From assembly GCA_018267435.1 (NCBI GenBank), contig JAFDYM010000325.1, forward strand, positions 1-20,079: DNA of 20,079 nucleotides, written 5' to 3'. This document shows positions 1 to 9,700 of this stretch, one piece after another. A program made the translations under genes and the position numbers. Within the stretch, counting starts at the first letter, position 1, and each line of letters begins with the position of its first letter. Source of the stretch: Bacteroidota bacterium (lineage in GTDB: Bacteria > Bacteroidota > Bacteroidia > Chitinophagales > LD1). Under the pieces are notes generated by a model. It was not told the DNA's origin. It searched no databases and worked only from the letters and a program-made list of their open reading frames with translations.

Positions 1-26
1 AAGCACCTGTTCGAGGGCAAATAGCC

Positions 27-797
27 TTAGTAGCGTAGTATAAAGTCTTCCTTCGTCTTCCCTTTTTTAAAGAAACAGATTCCGAATTGGTACACGTCTA
101 TAGTTAACGTTACCTGTGGGTGTTGTTTTATTTGCTGCCAGGCGGCATGCATTCCCTCGCTCCAATATATATCATCGAACACAAATATTGAATCTTCATT
201 GGCTTTAGTTAAAAACTGATGGAAGTATTGCAGCGTTGCATCTTCGGTATGGTTGCCATCAAAAAATACCAAGCCTACATGTTCTAGCTTGTTTAACAGT
301 TGTGGTATAGTTTGGTTAAAATTACCTACTTGTACATCTATGTTGCTTAAGCCTAGTTGCTCATGGTTTTTACCTGCTGCTATGGCTATATCGGGGCTGC
401 CTTCTAGGCTTGTTATTGCTGCTTGTGGCGCAGCCATGCCCATGTATGCCGAGCTAATACCTATCGATGTGCCCAATTCTATAATAGAACTAGGAGCGTA
501 GTGGCGCACTAACCTATATAGTAGCTTGCCATATTTATGCCTTACGGCTACTTTGTTTAATAGTGTAGAAATGGCTATGCTTTTATGACTGCCGGTACCA
601 AAATCCTTTACCGCTATGCTGGTGTTATTTTTGCTTAGCTGCTGGCGCAATTGGGCAAGCGGTTTCAATTCTTGCTCCACATCGCCTTCCAGTACATTCA
701 AGTAGAATTGGAATACGAAGGGTGAGTGTATATAGTACTTGGTGCGCCCCTGCCATTGGTAGCGTAGGTAATGTTTAAGCCTAAATAGCAGGTTCAT
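27..797 (-). CDS. Class I SAM-dependent O-methyltransferase-like protein
   Basis: A 256-residue protein with the core of a class I S-adenosylmethionine methyltransferase, of the small O-methyltransferase / Methyltransf_24 kind. The glycine-rich SAM loop is IIELGTSIGISS (residues 105-116), the acidic ribose contact is probably E132 in SLEG, and later core strands carry FFDGNH (178-183) and VFDDIYW (206-212), where acidic residues often bind metal or position the substrate in this family. The first 100 residues are a family-specific lid with no clear motif. There is no signal peptide or membrane segment, so it should be cytoplasmic. The start ATG lacks a Shine-Dalgarno sequence. It lies 86 bases downstream of the ABC gene on the same strand but behind a strong terminator, so it is probably transcribed separately. 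The substrate cannot be inferred. Fold confident, function not. Confidence 0.82.
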   Translation of the reverse strand: MNLLFRLKHYLRYQWQGRTKYYIHSPFVFQFYLNVLEGDVEQELKPLAQLRQQLSKNNTSIAVKDFGTGSHKSIAISTLLNKVAVRHKYGKLLYRLVRHYAPSSIIELGTSIGISSAYMGMAAPQAAITSLEGSPDIAIAAGKNHEQLGLSNIDVQVGNFNQTIPQLLNKLEHVGLVFFDGNHTEDATLQYFHQFLTKANEDSIFVFDDIYWSEGMHAAWQQIKQHPQVTLTIDVYQFGICFFKKGKTKEDFILRY

Positions 798-830
798 AAC
801 GGTTCAGTTGTTCTATGCCGTAAATAAAAT

Positions 831-862
831 AAAAAAAGGCCTGACCTTCTCGGTCAAGCCTT
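831..862 (-). terminator. Rho-independent terminator of the ABC transporter gene
   Basis: Read on the minus strand, an 11-bp stem (arms 852-862 and 836-846, one G-T wobble) encloses a 5-base loop and is followed directly by seven T (831-837). It begins 21 bases after the ABC gene's stop codon. The opposite strand has no T-run, so it works in one direction only. Confidence 0.9.
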
Positions 863-883
863 CTATATAATGTATGGTAGGTG

Positions 884-2683
884 TTAGTTCATTTTTGCCT
901 TCTCGGCTGCTACGCGGCTTTGTATATCGTGTAGTTCGCCTTTAGGTATAGCGGCAATAAGCTTTTGGGTGTATTCGCGTTGAGGGTTGTTGTATATATC
1001 ATCGCTTATGCCCATTTCTTCTATCTTGCCTTTGTTCATTACCACCATGCGGTCGCTCATAAACTTAACTACCGAAAGGTCGTGCGATATGAATATGTAA
1101 GTAAACTTAAACTCTTCGCGTAGTTGTATCAATAAGTTTAGTACCTGTGCCTGTACCGATACGTCAAGCGCCGATACCGACTCATCGCAAATAATAAATT
1201 TAGGGTTCAATGCCAAGGCGCGCGCTATACATATACGCTGGCGCTGGCCGCCGCTAAACTCGTGCGGGTAGCGGTTGAAGTGCTCTGGCTTCATGTTTAC
1301 CTTGGTAAGCAATTCTATTACCCTTGCCTTGCGCTCAGCCTCGCTGCCTAGTATGCCGTGTACGGTCATTGGCTCCATTATAGCATTGCCTATGGTTATA
1401 CGCGGGTTAAGCGATGAGTAAGGGTCTTGGAATATAATCTGCATGTGCTCGCGCATTTGCTTCATATCCTTATTGTCGAGGCTCAATATGTTTTTGCCGT
1501 CGAATATTACCTCGCCGCCGTGCGCAGGTGCCAGGCGTAGTATGGTTCTACCCAATGTAGTTTTACCACAGCCCGACTCGCCCACTAGGCCCAACGTTTC
1601 GCCTTCGTACACATCAAAGGTTACACCATCTACCGCCTTTACATAGTCGGTAGTATTGCCGAAGAAATCCTTCTTCGATGGGAACCAAGTTTGTATATTC
1701 TTAAGCTGCAGAATAGGCTTGCGTGAAAACACTTCCTCGCGGCGTTTTAAGGTTTCCGCCTCGGTTATTACTTGTGCATTAATAGCCTCGGCTACTGTTT
1801 TGCTTTTCTCTATTATTTCGCCGTTGGCACCTTCTTCCATAAAATCAACTACCGTAGGTAGCTTGCGTAGGCGCTTGCCTAGTGGTGGGCGGCAAGCAAG
1901 TAAGCTTTTGGTATATGGGTGCTGCGGGTTCTCGAATATTTCAAGCACGGTACCTTGCTCTACTATGTTGCCCTTGTACATTACTATTACGCGGTCGGCC
2001 ACCTCTGCTATTACACCAAGGTCGTGCGTAATAAACATTACCGAAGCTTCGATTTCCTTTTTAAGCTGGGCCATAAGGTCTAGAATGGTTTTCTGTACCG
2101 TTACGTCAAGCGCGGTGGTAGGCTCATCGGCTATTAGTATGTTAGGGTTGCAGCTCATAGCCATGGCTATCATTACACGCTGCTTTTGTCCGCCCGATAG
2201 TTGGTGCGGGTATGCGTTGAAAATGCGCTCAGGGTTAGGTAGGCGTACTTTATCAAACATGGCCAGGGTTATCTCCTTGGCTTTCTTCTTGTCTACTTTT
2301 TGGTGTAGAGTAATGGCTTCTACTACTTGCTCGCCGCAGGTAAACACTGGGTTAAGCGAGGTCATAGGCTCTTGAAATATCATGGCTATTTCGTTGCCAC
2401 GTATCTTGCGCATTTCGTCTTCGCTTATCTTGGTAAGGTCTATTACCTTGCCATCTTTGGTGTGGTATAGTATTTCGCCACTGGCTATACGGCCCGGTGG
2501 GTTAGGTATAAGGCGCATAACCGAAAGCGAGGTTACCGATTTGCCCGAGCCCGATTCGCCCACTATACCTATGGTTTCGCCACGGTTAAGGGTAAAGCTT
2601 ATGCCATTTACGGCCTTTACATAGCCATCATCGGTTTTAAATTCGGTAACTAAGTTTTTTACTTCCAGTAGCAGCTTGCTCAT
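884..2683 (-). CDS. Duplicated ATP-binding subunit of a dipeptide/oligopeptide-type ABC importer
   Basis: A 599-residue cytoplasmic protein with two complete ABC ATPase domains in tandem, as in GsiA/YejF-like and fused DppD-DppF/OppD-OppF proteins. Domain 1: Walker A GESGSGKS (42-49), Q-loop near FQEP (103-106), signature LSGGQKQ (162-168), Walker B ILIADE (182-187), switch histidine in FITHD. Its tail, NPQHPYTKSLLACRP (252-266), is the oligopeptide-transporter C-terminal motif. Domain 2: Walker A GESGCGKT (368-375), signature FSGGQRQ (476-482), Walker B FIICDE (496-501), with a weaker copy of the tail near 567-580. Both nucleotide sites look intact. A charged linker of about 55 residues joins the halves. 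AGGA at 2691-2694 lies 7 bases before the ATG. By family it powers uptake of peptides or related solutes through two permeases and a binding protein, none of which is in this window, so the substrate is open. Confidence 0.93.
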   Translation of the reverse strand: MSKLLLEVKNLVTEFKTDDGYVKAVNGISFTLNRGETIGIVGESGSGKSVTSLSVMRLIPNPPGRIASGEILYHTKDGKVIDLTKISEDEMRKIRGNEIAMIFQEPMTSLNPVFTCGEQVVEAITLHQKVDKKKAKEITLAMFDKVRLPNPERIFNAYPHQLSGGQKQRVMIAMAMSCNPNILIADEPTTALDVTVQKTILDLMAQLKKEIEASVMFITHDLGVIAEVADRVIVMYKGNIVEQGTVLEIFENPQHPYTKSLLACRPPLGKRLRKLPTVVDFMEEGANGEIIEKSKTVAEAINAQVITEAETLKRREEVFSRKPILQLKNIQTWFPSKKDFFGNTTDYVKAVDGVTFDVYEGETLGLVGESGCGKTTLGRTILRLAPAHGGEVIFDGKNILSLDNKDMKQMREHMQIIFQDPYSSLNPRITIGNAIMEPMTVHGILGSEAERKARVIELLTKVNMKPEHFNRYPHEFSGGQRQRICIARALALNPKFIICDESVSALDVSVQAQVLNLLIQLREEFKFTYIFISHDLSVVKFMSDRMVVMNKGKIEEMGISDDIYNNPQREYTQKLIAAIPKGELHDIQSRVAAEKAKMN

Positions 2684-2907
2684 TCTATTATCCTATGTTT
2701 CTTTTAAAACGGTTATTGCTATGGCCGATTTATTTGTACGCTTTACCGATTGTAATATGGCTGGGCATATAAATTGTATCAACTTTAGCAGCGGCTAAAA
2801 ATATTCTTTAATCGGTACTTTACAAAAAGCATTGCCACTATCAACAAAAGACTACATGGGCGTTGATTACCAACGGGCTAATGCTTACAAATGTTGAATA
2901 AAAATAT

Positions 2908-2937
2908 TTGCGGCATCATTGTTTTAACGTACTTTTA
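2908..2937 (+). promoter_or_regulatory. Candidate Bacteroidota-type promoter for the coiled-coil gene
   Basis: TTG at 2908-2910 (within TTTG) is followed after 19 bases by TACTTTTA at 2930-2937. This resembles the Bacteroidota housekeeping promoter (TTTG about 19-21 bases before TAnnTTTG), with only the last G replaced by A. Transcription would begin near 2944, about 20 bases before the ATG at 2963. The match is by eye only. Confidence 0.4.
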
Positions 2938-2962
2938 TTTCATTAACCAAATACTAAACTAC

Positions 2963-3883
2963 ATGGAGAATAACCAAGGAGGCGGCAATAAGAAGGTTTA
3001 CATTGCCATTATTGTGCTACTATTTTTGATAAATGCAGTGGCTATTTACTTGCTTTTGAACGAGAAGAAGGACAAAGAAGATGTAACTGCCAGCAAAGTA
3101 GAACTACAGTCTCAATACGATAGCTTAACTACCACTATGGACCAAAAAGTGGCCGAGTTGGAGCAGTTTAAGGGCAAAAATGCCGAGTTGGATAGCATGA
3201 TAGTAACCCAACAGCAAGAAATAGAAAAACAAAAAGCCCAGATACAAGGCATGTTGGCTAAGGGTAACCTAAGCCAAAAAGAGCTAGCAAAGGCTAAAGC
3301 TGCCATAGCACAGTACGAAGCTTCGATAGCTGAACTACAAAAGAAAGTGGAGGAGCTAACAGCTAAAAATGCTGAACTTACCACTCAAAACGAGCAGCTT
3401 TCTACCGATCTTAACAACGAAAAGGCAACTACTAACCAGCTAAGCGAGACCAACAAAGGCCTTTCGAAAAAGGTAGAGCTAGGTTCGTTGCTACAGTTGC
3501 AAAAACTTACTGTAGAAGGTATCAAGAAGAAGAGCAACGGAAAAGAGGTAACTGTTAATAGGGCTAAAACTACCGAAAGCTTGAAAATAACTTTCGAAAC
3601 TGGCGAGAACAAAGTGCTTGAGCCAGGTAACCTAAGCCTGTATGTACGTGTATTGAACCCTAAAGGCGAAACTATATCAGTAGCCGACCAAGGTTCTGGC
3701 ACATTAAAATCTGCCGATGGCGAAACTATACAGTTCAGCAAAAAGGCCGATTTCGATTGGAGCCAAAGCAACAAGAAGATTGTAGTTTACTGGAGCCAAA
3801 ACATACAGGCTGCTGGTACTTATAAAGTAGAAGTTTACCAAAGCGGCTACGTAGTAGGCAAAGGCCAAGTAGAGTTGAAGTAA
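2963..3883 (+). CDS. Membrane-anchored coiled-coil protein with C-terminal beta-rich domain
   Basis: I do not recognise a named family. With the start chosen here the protein has 306 residues: a short cytoplasmic head (MENNQGGGNKK), one hydrophobic segment (about 12-33), then a long Glu/Lys/Gln/Ala-rich coiled coil (about 35-180), and a C-terminal region of about 115 residues with alternating polar/hydrophobic strands that looks like a small beta domain. It is probably anchored in the inner membrane with the coil and beta domain in the periplasm. An upstream in-frame ATG at 2891 would add 24 residues, but a promoter-like sequence lies inside that extension and the later start gives a cleaner membrane anchor, so 2963 is preferred. 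It is monocistronic, diverges from the ABC gene and ends in a strong terminator. It could be a cell-envelope scaffold; that is inference. Confidence 0.75.
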   Translation: MENNQGGGNKKVYIAIIVLLFLINAVAIYLLLNEKKDKEDVTASKVELQSQYDSLTTTMDQKVAELEQFKGKNAELDSMIVTQQQEIEKQKAQIQGMLAKGNLSQKELAKAKAAIAQYEASIAELQKKVEELTAKNAELTTQNEQLSTDLNNEKATTNQLSETNKGLSKKVELGSLLQLQKLTVEGIKKKSNGKEVTVNRAKTTESLKITFETGENKVLEPGNLSLYVRVLNPKGETISVADQGSGTLKSADGETIQFSKKADFDWSQSNKKIVVYWSQNIQAAGTYKVEVYQSGYVVGKGQVELK

Positions 3884-3910
3884 TTGCAAAATACAATTAG
3901 CACATACAAG

Positions 3911-3949
3911 ATCCCTTTCTGCACAAGCAGAGAGGGATTTTTGTTTTTT
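3911..3949 (+). terminator. Rho-independent terminator after the coiled-coil gene
   Basis: A 12-bp stem (3911-3922 with 3927-3938, one T-G wobble) closes a 4-base loop ACAA and runs into TTTTTGTTTTTT. It starts 28 bases after the stop codon and separates this gene from the M1 peptidase. Confidence 0.93.
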
Positions 3950-3993
3950 AGTATAACAAACAGTGCCTAAAGCGCACTATATTCGTTACACCT

Positions 3994-5928
3994 ATGAAAC
4001 ATTGTGCGCTATTGTTGCTTTTGGTTTGTTCGTTTATGGTGCGGGCGCAGTTTCAAACCGATGAAATTGCAGTAGCTGAAGCTAAGCATCATGCTTATAT
4101 ACACAAGGGTTTACGTTCTGTAGCAATTGATAACAGCAATGTAATTTATACCAGGCTAGAGCTAAAGGTAGACCCTGCCATAAAGTACCTAAACGGCGCA
4201 GTAACTACGCATTTTATTCCTCGTGGCGATATAAGTTTTTTAGAGTTTGACCTTACCGATTCATTATTGGTAGATAGTATTGTATACCACAACACGCCGC
4301 TACCGTATACGCGCCCTGGTAACGATTTGCTACATATCAATTTGCCTGTTTCGATACCCGATGGTGCGCTCGACTCTATTGCCATATACTACCAAGGTAT
4401 ACCAGTAGGCGGCGAGGGTTTTGGGTCGTTTATGCAAGCTACGCATGGGCCCGATAGTATACCCATAATATGGACCTTAAGCGAACCTTATGGCGCTAAA
4501 GACTGGTGGCCCTGCAAAAGCAATTTGAATGATAAGATAGATTCGATTGATGTGTGGGTTACCTGCCCACAACAGTACCGCGCTGCTAGCAATGGTTTAC
4601 TTATAGCCGAATACATCCAAGGGCTTGACAAGGTTTACAAGTGGAAGCATCGCTACCCGGTAGCTACTTATTTGGTGGCATTTGCCGTAACCGACTATGC
4701 TGTTTTTTCAGTACATGTGCCACTACACGCCGATACTTTAGAAGTGCTTAACTATGTTTTTCCTGAACAGCTTAGCTATGCGCAAAGCGAAGTGCCGAAC
4801 ATTATTAGGCAAATGCAGGTGTACGATTCTCTTTTTGGGCCTTATCCTTTTATGAAGGAGAAGTATGGGCACGCACAGTTTGGCTGGGGCGGCGGCATGG
4901 AACACCAAACCATGAGCTTTATGTACAACTTCGGCTATGAGTTGATGGCGCATGAGCTGGCGCACCAATGGTTTGGCGATAAAGTAACCTGTGCCAGTTG
5001 GCAAGATATATGGTTGAACGAGGGCTTTGCAACCTACCTCACTGCCTTGTGCTACCAATACATACAGCCGCAGTACTTCACCGTATTTAAGCAACAGCGC
5101 ATAGGTAGTGCTGTATCCGAGCCTGGAGGTTCGGTGTTTTGCTACGATACTTCTAACGTTGGTAGAATTTTTAATGGAAGGTTAACCTATAACAAAGCTG
5201 GTATGGTACTTAATACCTTGCGCTGGGTTATAGGCGATGATGCCTTTTTTGGAGGTTTGCGCAGCTACTTAAGCGATGTAATGCATGAGTACGCCTTTGC
5301 CACTACGCCGCAATTGAAGTCGCATTTGGAAGCTGCAAGCGGCAAAGACCTCACTCATTTTTTCGATGCATGGATATATAAAGAGGGCTACCCTTCGTAC
5401 CAAATAGCATGGAGCCAAAACTTTGAAGGCAAAGTAAAACTTAGCTTGAACCAAACGCAGTCGCATCCTTCGGTTAGCTACTTCATATTGCCGGTACCAA
5501 TTAAATTTATCGGCACAGGGATAGATACTACTATTGTATTCAACAATACAGCAAATGGAGATGAATACACCTTTCAGTTGCCTTGGTTGGTAGATAGCCT
5601 AGTACTTGATCCTGATGTGTGGTTGATATGCGCTAACAATACTATAATTAAGCAGTCGGCATATAACTTTCATATGCTGCTATACCCTAACCCTGCGCAG
5701 CATTACATTGATGTACGTATAGAAAGTGAAACCGAAAAGGAAGTGGATGTAATGGTGTACAACACTGCTGGTGCATTGCTATATAGCCAAAGGCAGCATG
5801 TAAATGCTGGCGGTGCTACAGTTACATTAAATACGAATAGCTACGCACCTGGGGTATATACCGTAAAGGTGAAAGCCGATAGCGATAAGAAACCGTTGAT
5901 AGATAAATTTATAAAAGCAGCAAACTAG
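3994..5928 (+). CDS. Secreted M1-family metallopeptidase with T9SS sorting domain
   Basis: A 644-residue zinc aminopeptidase of the M1 (gluzincin) family. The N-terminus is a signal peptide ending near VRAQ (cleavage about residue 18). An N-terminal beta domain contains DWWPCK (170-175). The catalytic domain holds GGMEH (300-304), the zinc motif HELAH (H320, H324, catalytic E321) with third ligand E343 in NEGFATY, and a likely transition-state tyrosine Y399 in the TYNKAGMVL segment. The last about 83 residues (562-644), starting YPNPAQHY and ending IDKFIKAAN, form a type A T9SS C-terminal sorting domain, so the enzyme should cross the outer membrane and be released or surface-attached. The usual M1 exopeptidase motif GxMEN is GGMEH here. 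The 9-base gap to mazG suggests co-transcription, although the functions differ. It probably trims peptides outside the cell. Confidence 0.93.
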   Translation: MKHCALLLLLVCSFMVRAQFQTDEIAVAEAKHHAYIHKGLRSVAIDNSNVIYTRLELKVDPAIKYLNGAVTTHFIPRGDISFLEFDLTDSLLVDSIVYHNTPLPYTRPGNDLLHINLPVSIPDGALDSIAIYYQGIPVGGEGFGSFMQATHGPDSIPIIWTLSEPYGAKDWWPCKSNLNDKIDSIDVWVTCPQQYRAASNGLLIAEYIQGLDKVYKWKHRYPVATYLVAFAVTDYAVFSVHVPLHADTLEVLNYVFPEQLSYAQSEVPNIIRQMQVYDSLFGPYPFMKEKYGHAQFGWGGGMEHQTMSFMYNFGYELMAHELAHQWFGDKVTCASWQDIWLNEGFATYLTALCYQYIQPQYFTVFKQQRIGSAVSEPGGSVFCYDTSNVGRIFNGRLTYNKAGMVLNTLRWVIGDDAFFGGLRSYLSDVMHEYAFATTPQLKSHLEAASGKDLTHFFDAWIYKEGYPSYQIAWSQNFEGKVKLSLNQTQSHPSVSYFILPVPIKFIGTGIDTTIVFNNTANGDEYTFQLPWLVDSLVLDPDVWLICANNTIIKQSAYNFHMLLYPNPAQHYIDVRIESETEKEVDVMVYNTAGALLYSQRQHVNAGGATVTLNTNSYAPGVYTVKVKADSDKKPLIDKFIKAAN

Positions 5929-5937
5929 TAATACAGC

Positions 5938-6714
5938 ATGGATGAGAAGTTAAAAGCATTTGCCCGCATATTGAAGATAATGGATGAACTGCGCGAGCAA
6001 TGCCCATGGGATAGAAAGCAAACTTTTGAAACCTTACGCCCATTAAGTATTGAAGAAGTATATGAGCTAAGCGATGCTATACTTAAAGCGGATGCACAAG
6101 GCATAAAAGAGGAGATAGGCGATATACTGTTGCACATTGTTTTCTATGCCAAAATAGGAGAGGAGAAGGGTGAGTTTGATATAGCAAGTGTAATAAACAC
6201 ACTATGCGAAAAACTAATAGCGCGCCACCCGCATATATACGGCGATGTAAAGGTGCAGAACGAGGAAGAGGTAAAGCAGAACTGGGAAAAGCTGAAGTTG
6301 AAAGAAGGTAAAGGCAAGCGTACCGTGCTAGGAGGCGTACCCAATTCGCTGCCGGCCTTAATAAAAGCTTATAGAATACAGGATAAAGCCGCGCAGGTAA
6401 AGTTTGAGTGGGATAACATAGAGGATGTATGGGCCAAAGTGAAGGAAGAAACTGCTGAACTGGAAGAAGCTGTAGCAAGCAAACAGCAAGAGAAAATAGA
6501 AGAGGAGTTTGGAGATATGCTATTTGCCATGGTTAACTACGCCCGCTACCTAAAGGTAGATGCCGAGGCTGCACTTGAACGCACCAACCTTAAGTTTATG
6601 CGCCGCTTTAACTATATAGAAAGCCAAGTAAACGAGCGTGGCTTGGAGATGGATAAAATGAGCCTAGAGGAGATGGATGCTATATGGAACGAAGCCAAAG
6701 CAAAGGGATTATAA
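5938..6714 (+). CDS. mazG: Nucleoside triphosphate pyrophosphohydrolase MazG
   Basis: 258 residues, the usual length for full bacterial MazG. It hydrolyses (d)NTPs to NMP and pyrophosphate and helps clear non-canonical nucleotides in the cytoplasm. Two MazG repeats are visible. The first has the hallmark CPWD (22-25), EEVYE (39-43) and EEIGD (58-62). The second has KEETAELEEA (169-178) and EEEFGD (188-193). The acidic residues are the expected Mg2+ ligands and appear intact in both halves. The segment between them (about 95-150) carries the family's RHPHIYGD and the conserved LP/R region. It starts 9 bases after the M1 peptidase stop without a clear Shine-Dalgarno sequence, and 55 bases separate it from the downstream kinase gene, so a three-gene transcript is possible. 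Very likely correct. Confidence 0.96.
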   Translation: MDEKLKAFARILKIMDELREQCPWDRKQTFETLRPLSIEEVYELSDAILKADAQGIKEEIGDILLHIVFYAKIGEEKGEFDIASVINTLCEKLIARHPHIYGDVKVQNEEEVKQNWEKLKLKEGKGKRTVLGGVPNSLPALIKAYRIQDKAAQVKFEWDNIEDVWAKVKEETAELEEAVASKQQEKIEEEFGDMLFAMVNYARYLKVDAEAALERTNLKFMRRFNYIESQVNERGLEMDKMSLEEMDAIWNEAKAKGL

Positions 6715-6757
6715 CCATAGTAGTTTGAAATACTGCGCCAATGCATTATCTTGCCAC

Positions 6758-6763
6758 AAAGGG
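6758..6763 (+). promoter_or_regulatory. Ribosome binding site deciding a TTG start
   Basis: AAAGGG lies 6 bases before the TTG at 6770. An in-frame TGA stands directly before that TTG (6767-6769), and no ATG precedes the first membrane segment. Together these make TTG the start of the kinase gene. Strong Shine-Dalgarno sequences are rare in this window, so this one stands out. Confidence 0.6.
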
Positions 6764-6769
6764 CATTGA

Positions 6770-9700
6770 TTGGCAAAAGCTTTACAATTAAAGAATTACG
6801 CATTGGGTGCACTGCTTTTAATAGCGGTGGCCATTGCTGTATTCAAGCCCGAAGGAAAAGGCTTGGCTTCTATAGCCAATATTATACAGCGCGACTTAAA
6901 TACAAAGGAGGAGGCATACCTAAGCGCTGTAAGCAACAGGAAGTTTGTAAGCGGTTTTTTTGATGCTCATTGGCAAACGCCCGAGGTAAAGATAGCCCTA
7001 CAAAGTGGTGTTTATTTTTTCGGATATAAAGGAGATTCATTAGCGGTATGGACTAGCAACGATGTGGCGGTCCCGCCCAACATTACAGCTATTGATACAG
7101 GCGCTACTTTTATAAAGTTAAAGAACGGTTGGTACGCACTGTTTAAGCATAGTAGCAAAGACGGAGATACAACTATACTAGGTTTAGCCGAGGTAAAGAA
7201 GGAGTTTCCATTCGAGAATCGTTTTTTGAGTAATGCCTTTATCGCTTCTAGCAGTATTCCCGATAACATACAGTTAAGCGAAACGGAGATAAAAGGAAGT
7301 GTGGCTATACATAGCTTAGGTGGCGAGCCATTGTTTTATGTATATGCTATAGAAGTCGATAATGCATATGCGGTAGATTGGTTACAGTTGCTAGTTCAAA
7401 TACTTATAGGCCTGCTGTTGGCTTATTATATAAATACCCTTGCCATAAGCTTGAAACAGCGATATGGTTTTATGTTGGGGTTTGGGGCATTGCTATGCAT
7501 AATGCTTGTAGTACGTTTATTGAGCCTATACCTCGATTTACCTTTCGAGTGGAATAGATTGGAAGTATTCAATCCTAAGTATTATGCATCATCGCTAGTT
7601 GCCAAGTCTCTAGGCGATTTAATGATTAACTGTGCCTTACTGCTATGGATGGCCTTCTTTGCGGTGTATCATCAGCCAAGTATCCAAGTAGCTAGAAAAG
7701 CTAAATGGTATGATGCCTTAATAGGAATATTGGTTATTTATATAGGTGTAGCTGCCATAGTCTGGTTGTTCAAAACTTTGGTGCTCGATTCGGTAATATC
7801 GTTTCAAGTATATAACATACTTAGCCTTGGCTTATATAGCCTGTATGGTATGCTATGTATAAGCGTAGTGGTAGTAGTGCACTTTTTGCTTAGCAAGGCC
7901 ATATTGCAATATCTTCTTGCACATGGTGCCGATGTAAAGATAGTAGCCATTAGTGCTATCGCCTTGGCTGGTATGGCCGCCTTGTTAGCTATCGATTCTG
8001 CATTTGATGAAGCAATTTTAGTAACTGCCCTATGGGCATTAGTATTTGTAGTACTAGCTTACAAATGGGTAATGCCTAATTGGAAGTGGAGGCTGCGCGA
8101 CATGATAATAGCAGTTAGCTGCTATAGTATATTATGCACTATACTTATTGAAAACCTATATGAACGCCGCGAGCGCAACCAGCGCGATTTTTTTGCCAGT
8201 AAACTAATTACAGAGCGCGACTTTGTAGCTGAGTACTTATTCAGCGATGCTGCCGCACGTATAGCCGCCGACCCATTTGTAAAAAATTATTTCAGCAATC
8301 CTTTCATATCAAACAAAGAGTTGTTGTCGCGCATATCTTCATTGTACTTAAGCGGGTATTTCAATAAATACGATATAGGCTTGTATGTGTATGACACTAC
8401 TGATATGCCTATCAAGAATAGGGATTCATTAAGCCTTACTTATTTTCAAACGCACTTAGAGCAGAAAGAGAACAGCTTAGCCTACATTACTGATTCGGTG
8501 GAGAATTATCTGTACTTGGGTACTATACCTTATTACATTGATAGCAATAGGTTGGGCACTTTGGCTATTAAGCTAGCACCTAAAATATACTATGGGCAGA
8601 ACGTTTACCCCGAGTTGCTGTTGGGCGAGCACGTAAATGTAGCCGAGAATAATTACAAGTTTCAGTATGCCGTTTACTACAACGATAAGTTGATTGGGCA
8701 ATACGGAGATTATCCATTTACATACTATTGGGATAAGAATTATGCGTTTAAGGATGGTGAGGATATTGAATATATAGAACTGCCAGATTGGGAACACTTG
8801 ATACAGCGTTTTCCTAACGGTAAAAAGGTAATAGTAACCATAGCGCGCGAGCCCTTGTTCGAGCCTATTGCTACCTTCTCATATCTGTTTACTTTTTTAA
8901 TGTTGGCTGTAATAGCGGCCTTGCTATTGGCAGGTGTGTTTATCGATGCAAATATACTGTCGCCACTGTTGAGTAGTGTGGCGCTTTCATTCCGTACGCG
9001 CATTAACTACAGCATGCTGCTAATGATAGTAGTATCATTTATCATCATAGGCTTTGTAACCATTGGCTTCTTCCGCAAACAGTACAATGACTTTAATACC
9101 GACCGCATGTTGCGCAAGGCCAAGGTGATACATGCCACGCTTGAGTACTTTATGCAGCAGCGCGCTGCCGATGGCTATAACAGTATAAACGATAACTCGC
9201 TTGAGTTTGAAGTAGCACGCCTAGCCGATATAAACGGTATAGACGTAAATGTGTTCGATGGCAAAGGTGACCTGATGGTATCATCGCAAAGCGCGATATA
9301 CGATAAGGGCTTGGTAAGCCGCAAAATGAACCCTGATGCCTACTTTGAAATGGCCAGTACCAAAAGCTCGCAGCTTACTATTGATGAACGTATCGGTGGT
9401 TTGAAATACATAGCTACCTATGCACCTATACGCAACACCGCTGGCGATGCCGTAGCGTATTTAGGAGTGCCTTACTTTGCCCAATCCGAGAATATAAGCG
9501 AGGAGGTGTCGGGCTTTCTGGTAGCACTTATGAACGTGTATGTGTTCCTGTTGATATGCGCGGCTATGTTGGCATACTTTATCTCTAACTCCATTACCCG
9601 TCCGCTAACTATTATAAGCGAGAAGCTGCGCATACTTAACCTGAACAAGAAGAACGAACCTATACAGTGGGACAGCAAAGATGAGATAGGCGTACTGATA

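Noticed and set aside
1..24. Possible 3' end of a plus-strand gene reading KHLFEGK then TAG
   Set aside because: Only seven codons are visible, too few to identify or to separate from chance, although a convergent gene ending here would be plausible.
1656..2375. 239-residue plus-strand open frame
   Set aside because: It is antisense to the ABC ATPase gene, whose two domains have full motif sets; a shadow frame.
3978..3985. TATATTCG as a -7 promoter element for the M1 peptidase
   Set aside because: No TTG lies at the expected distance upstream and the start site would fall on the ATG, so support is too weak.
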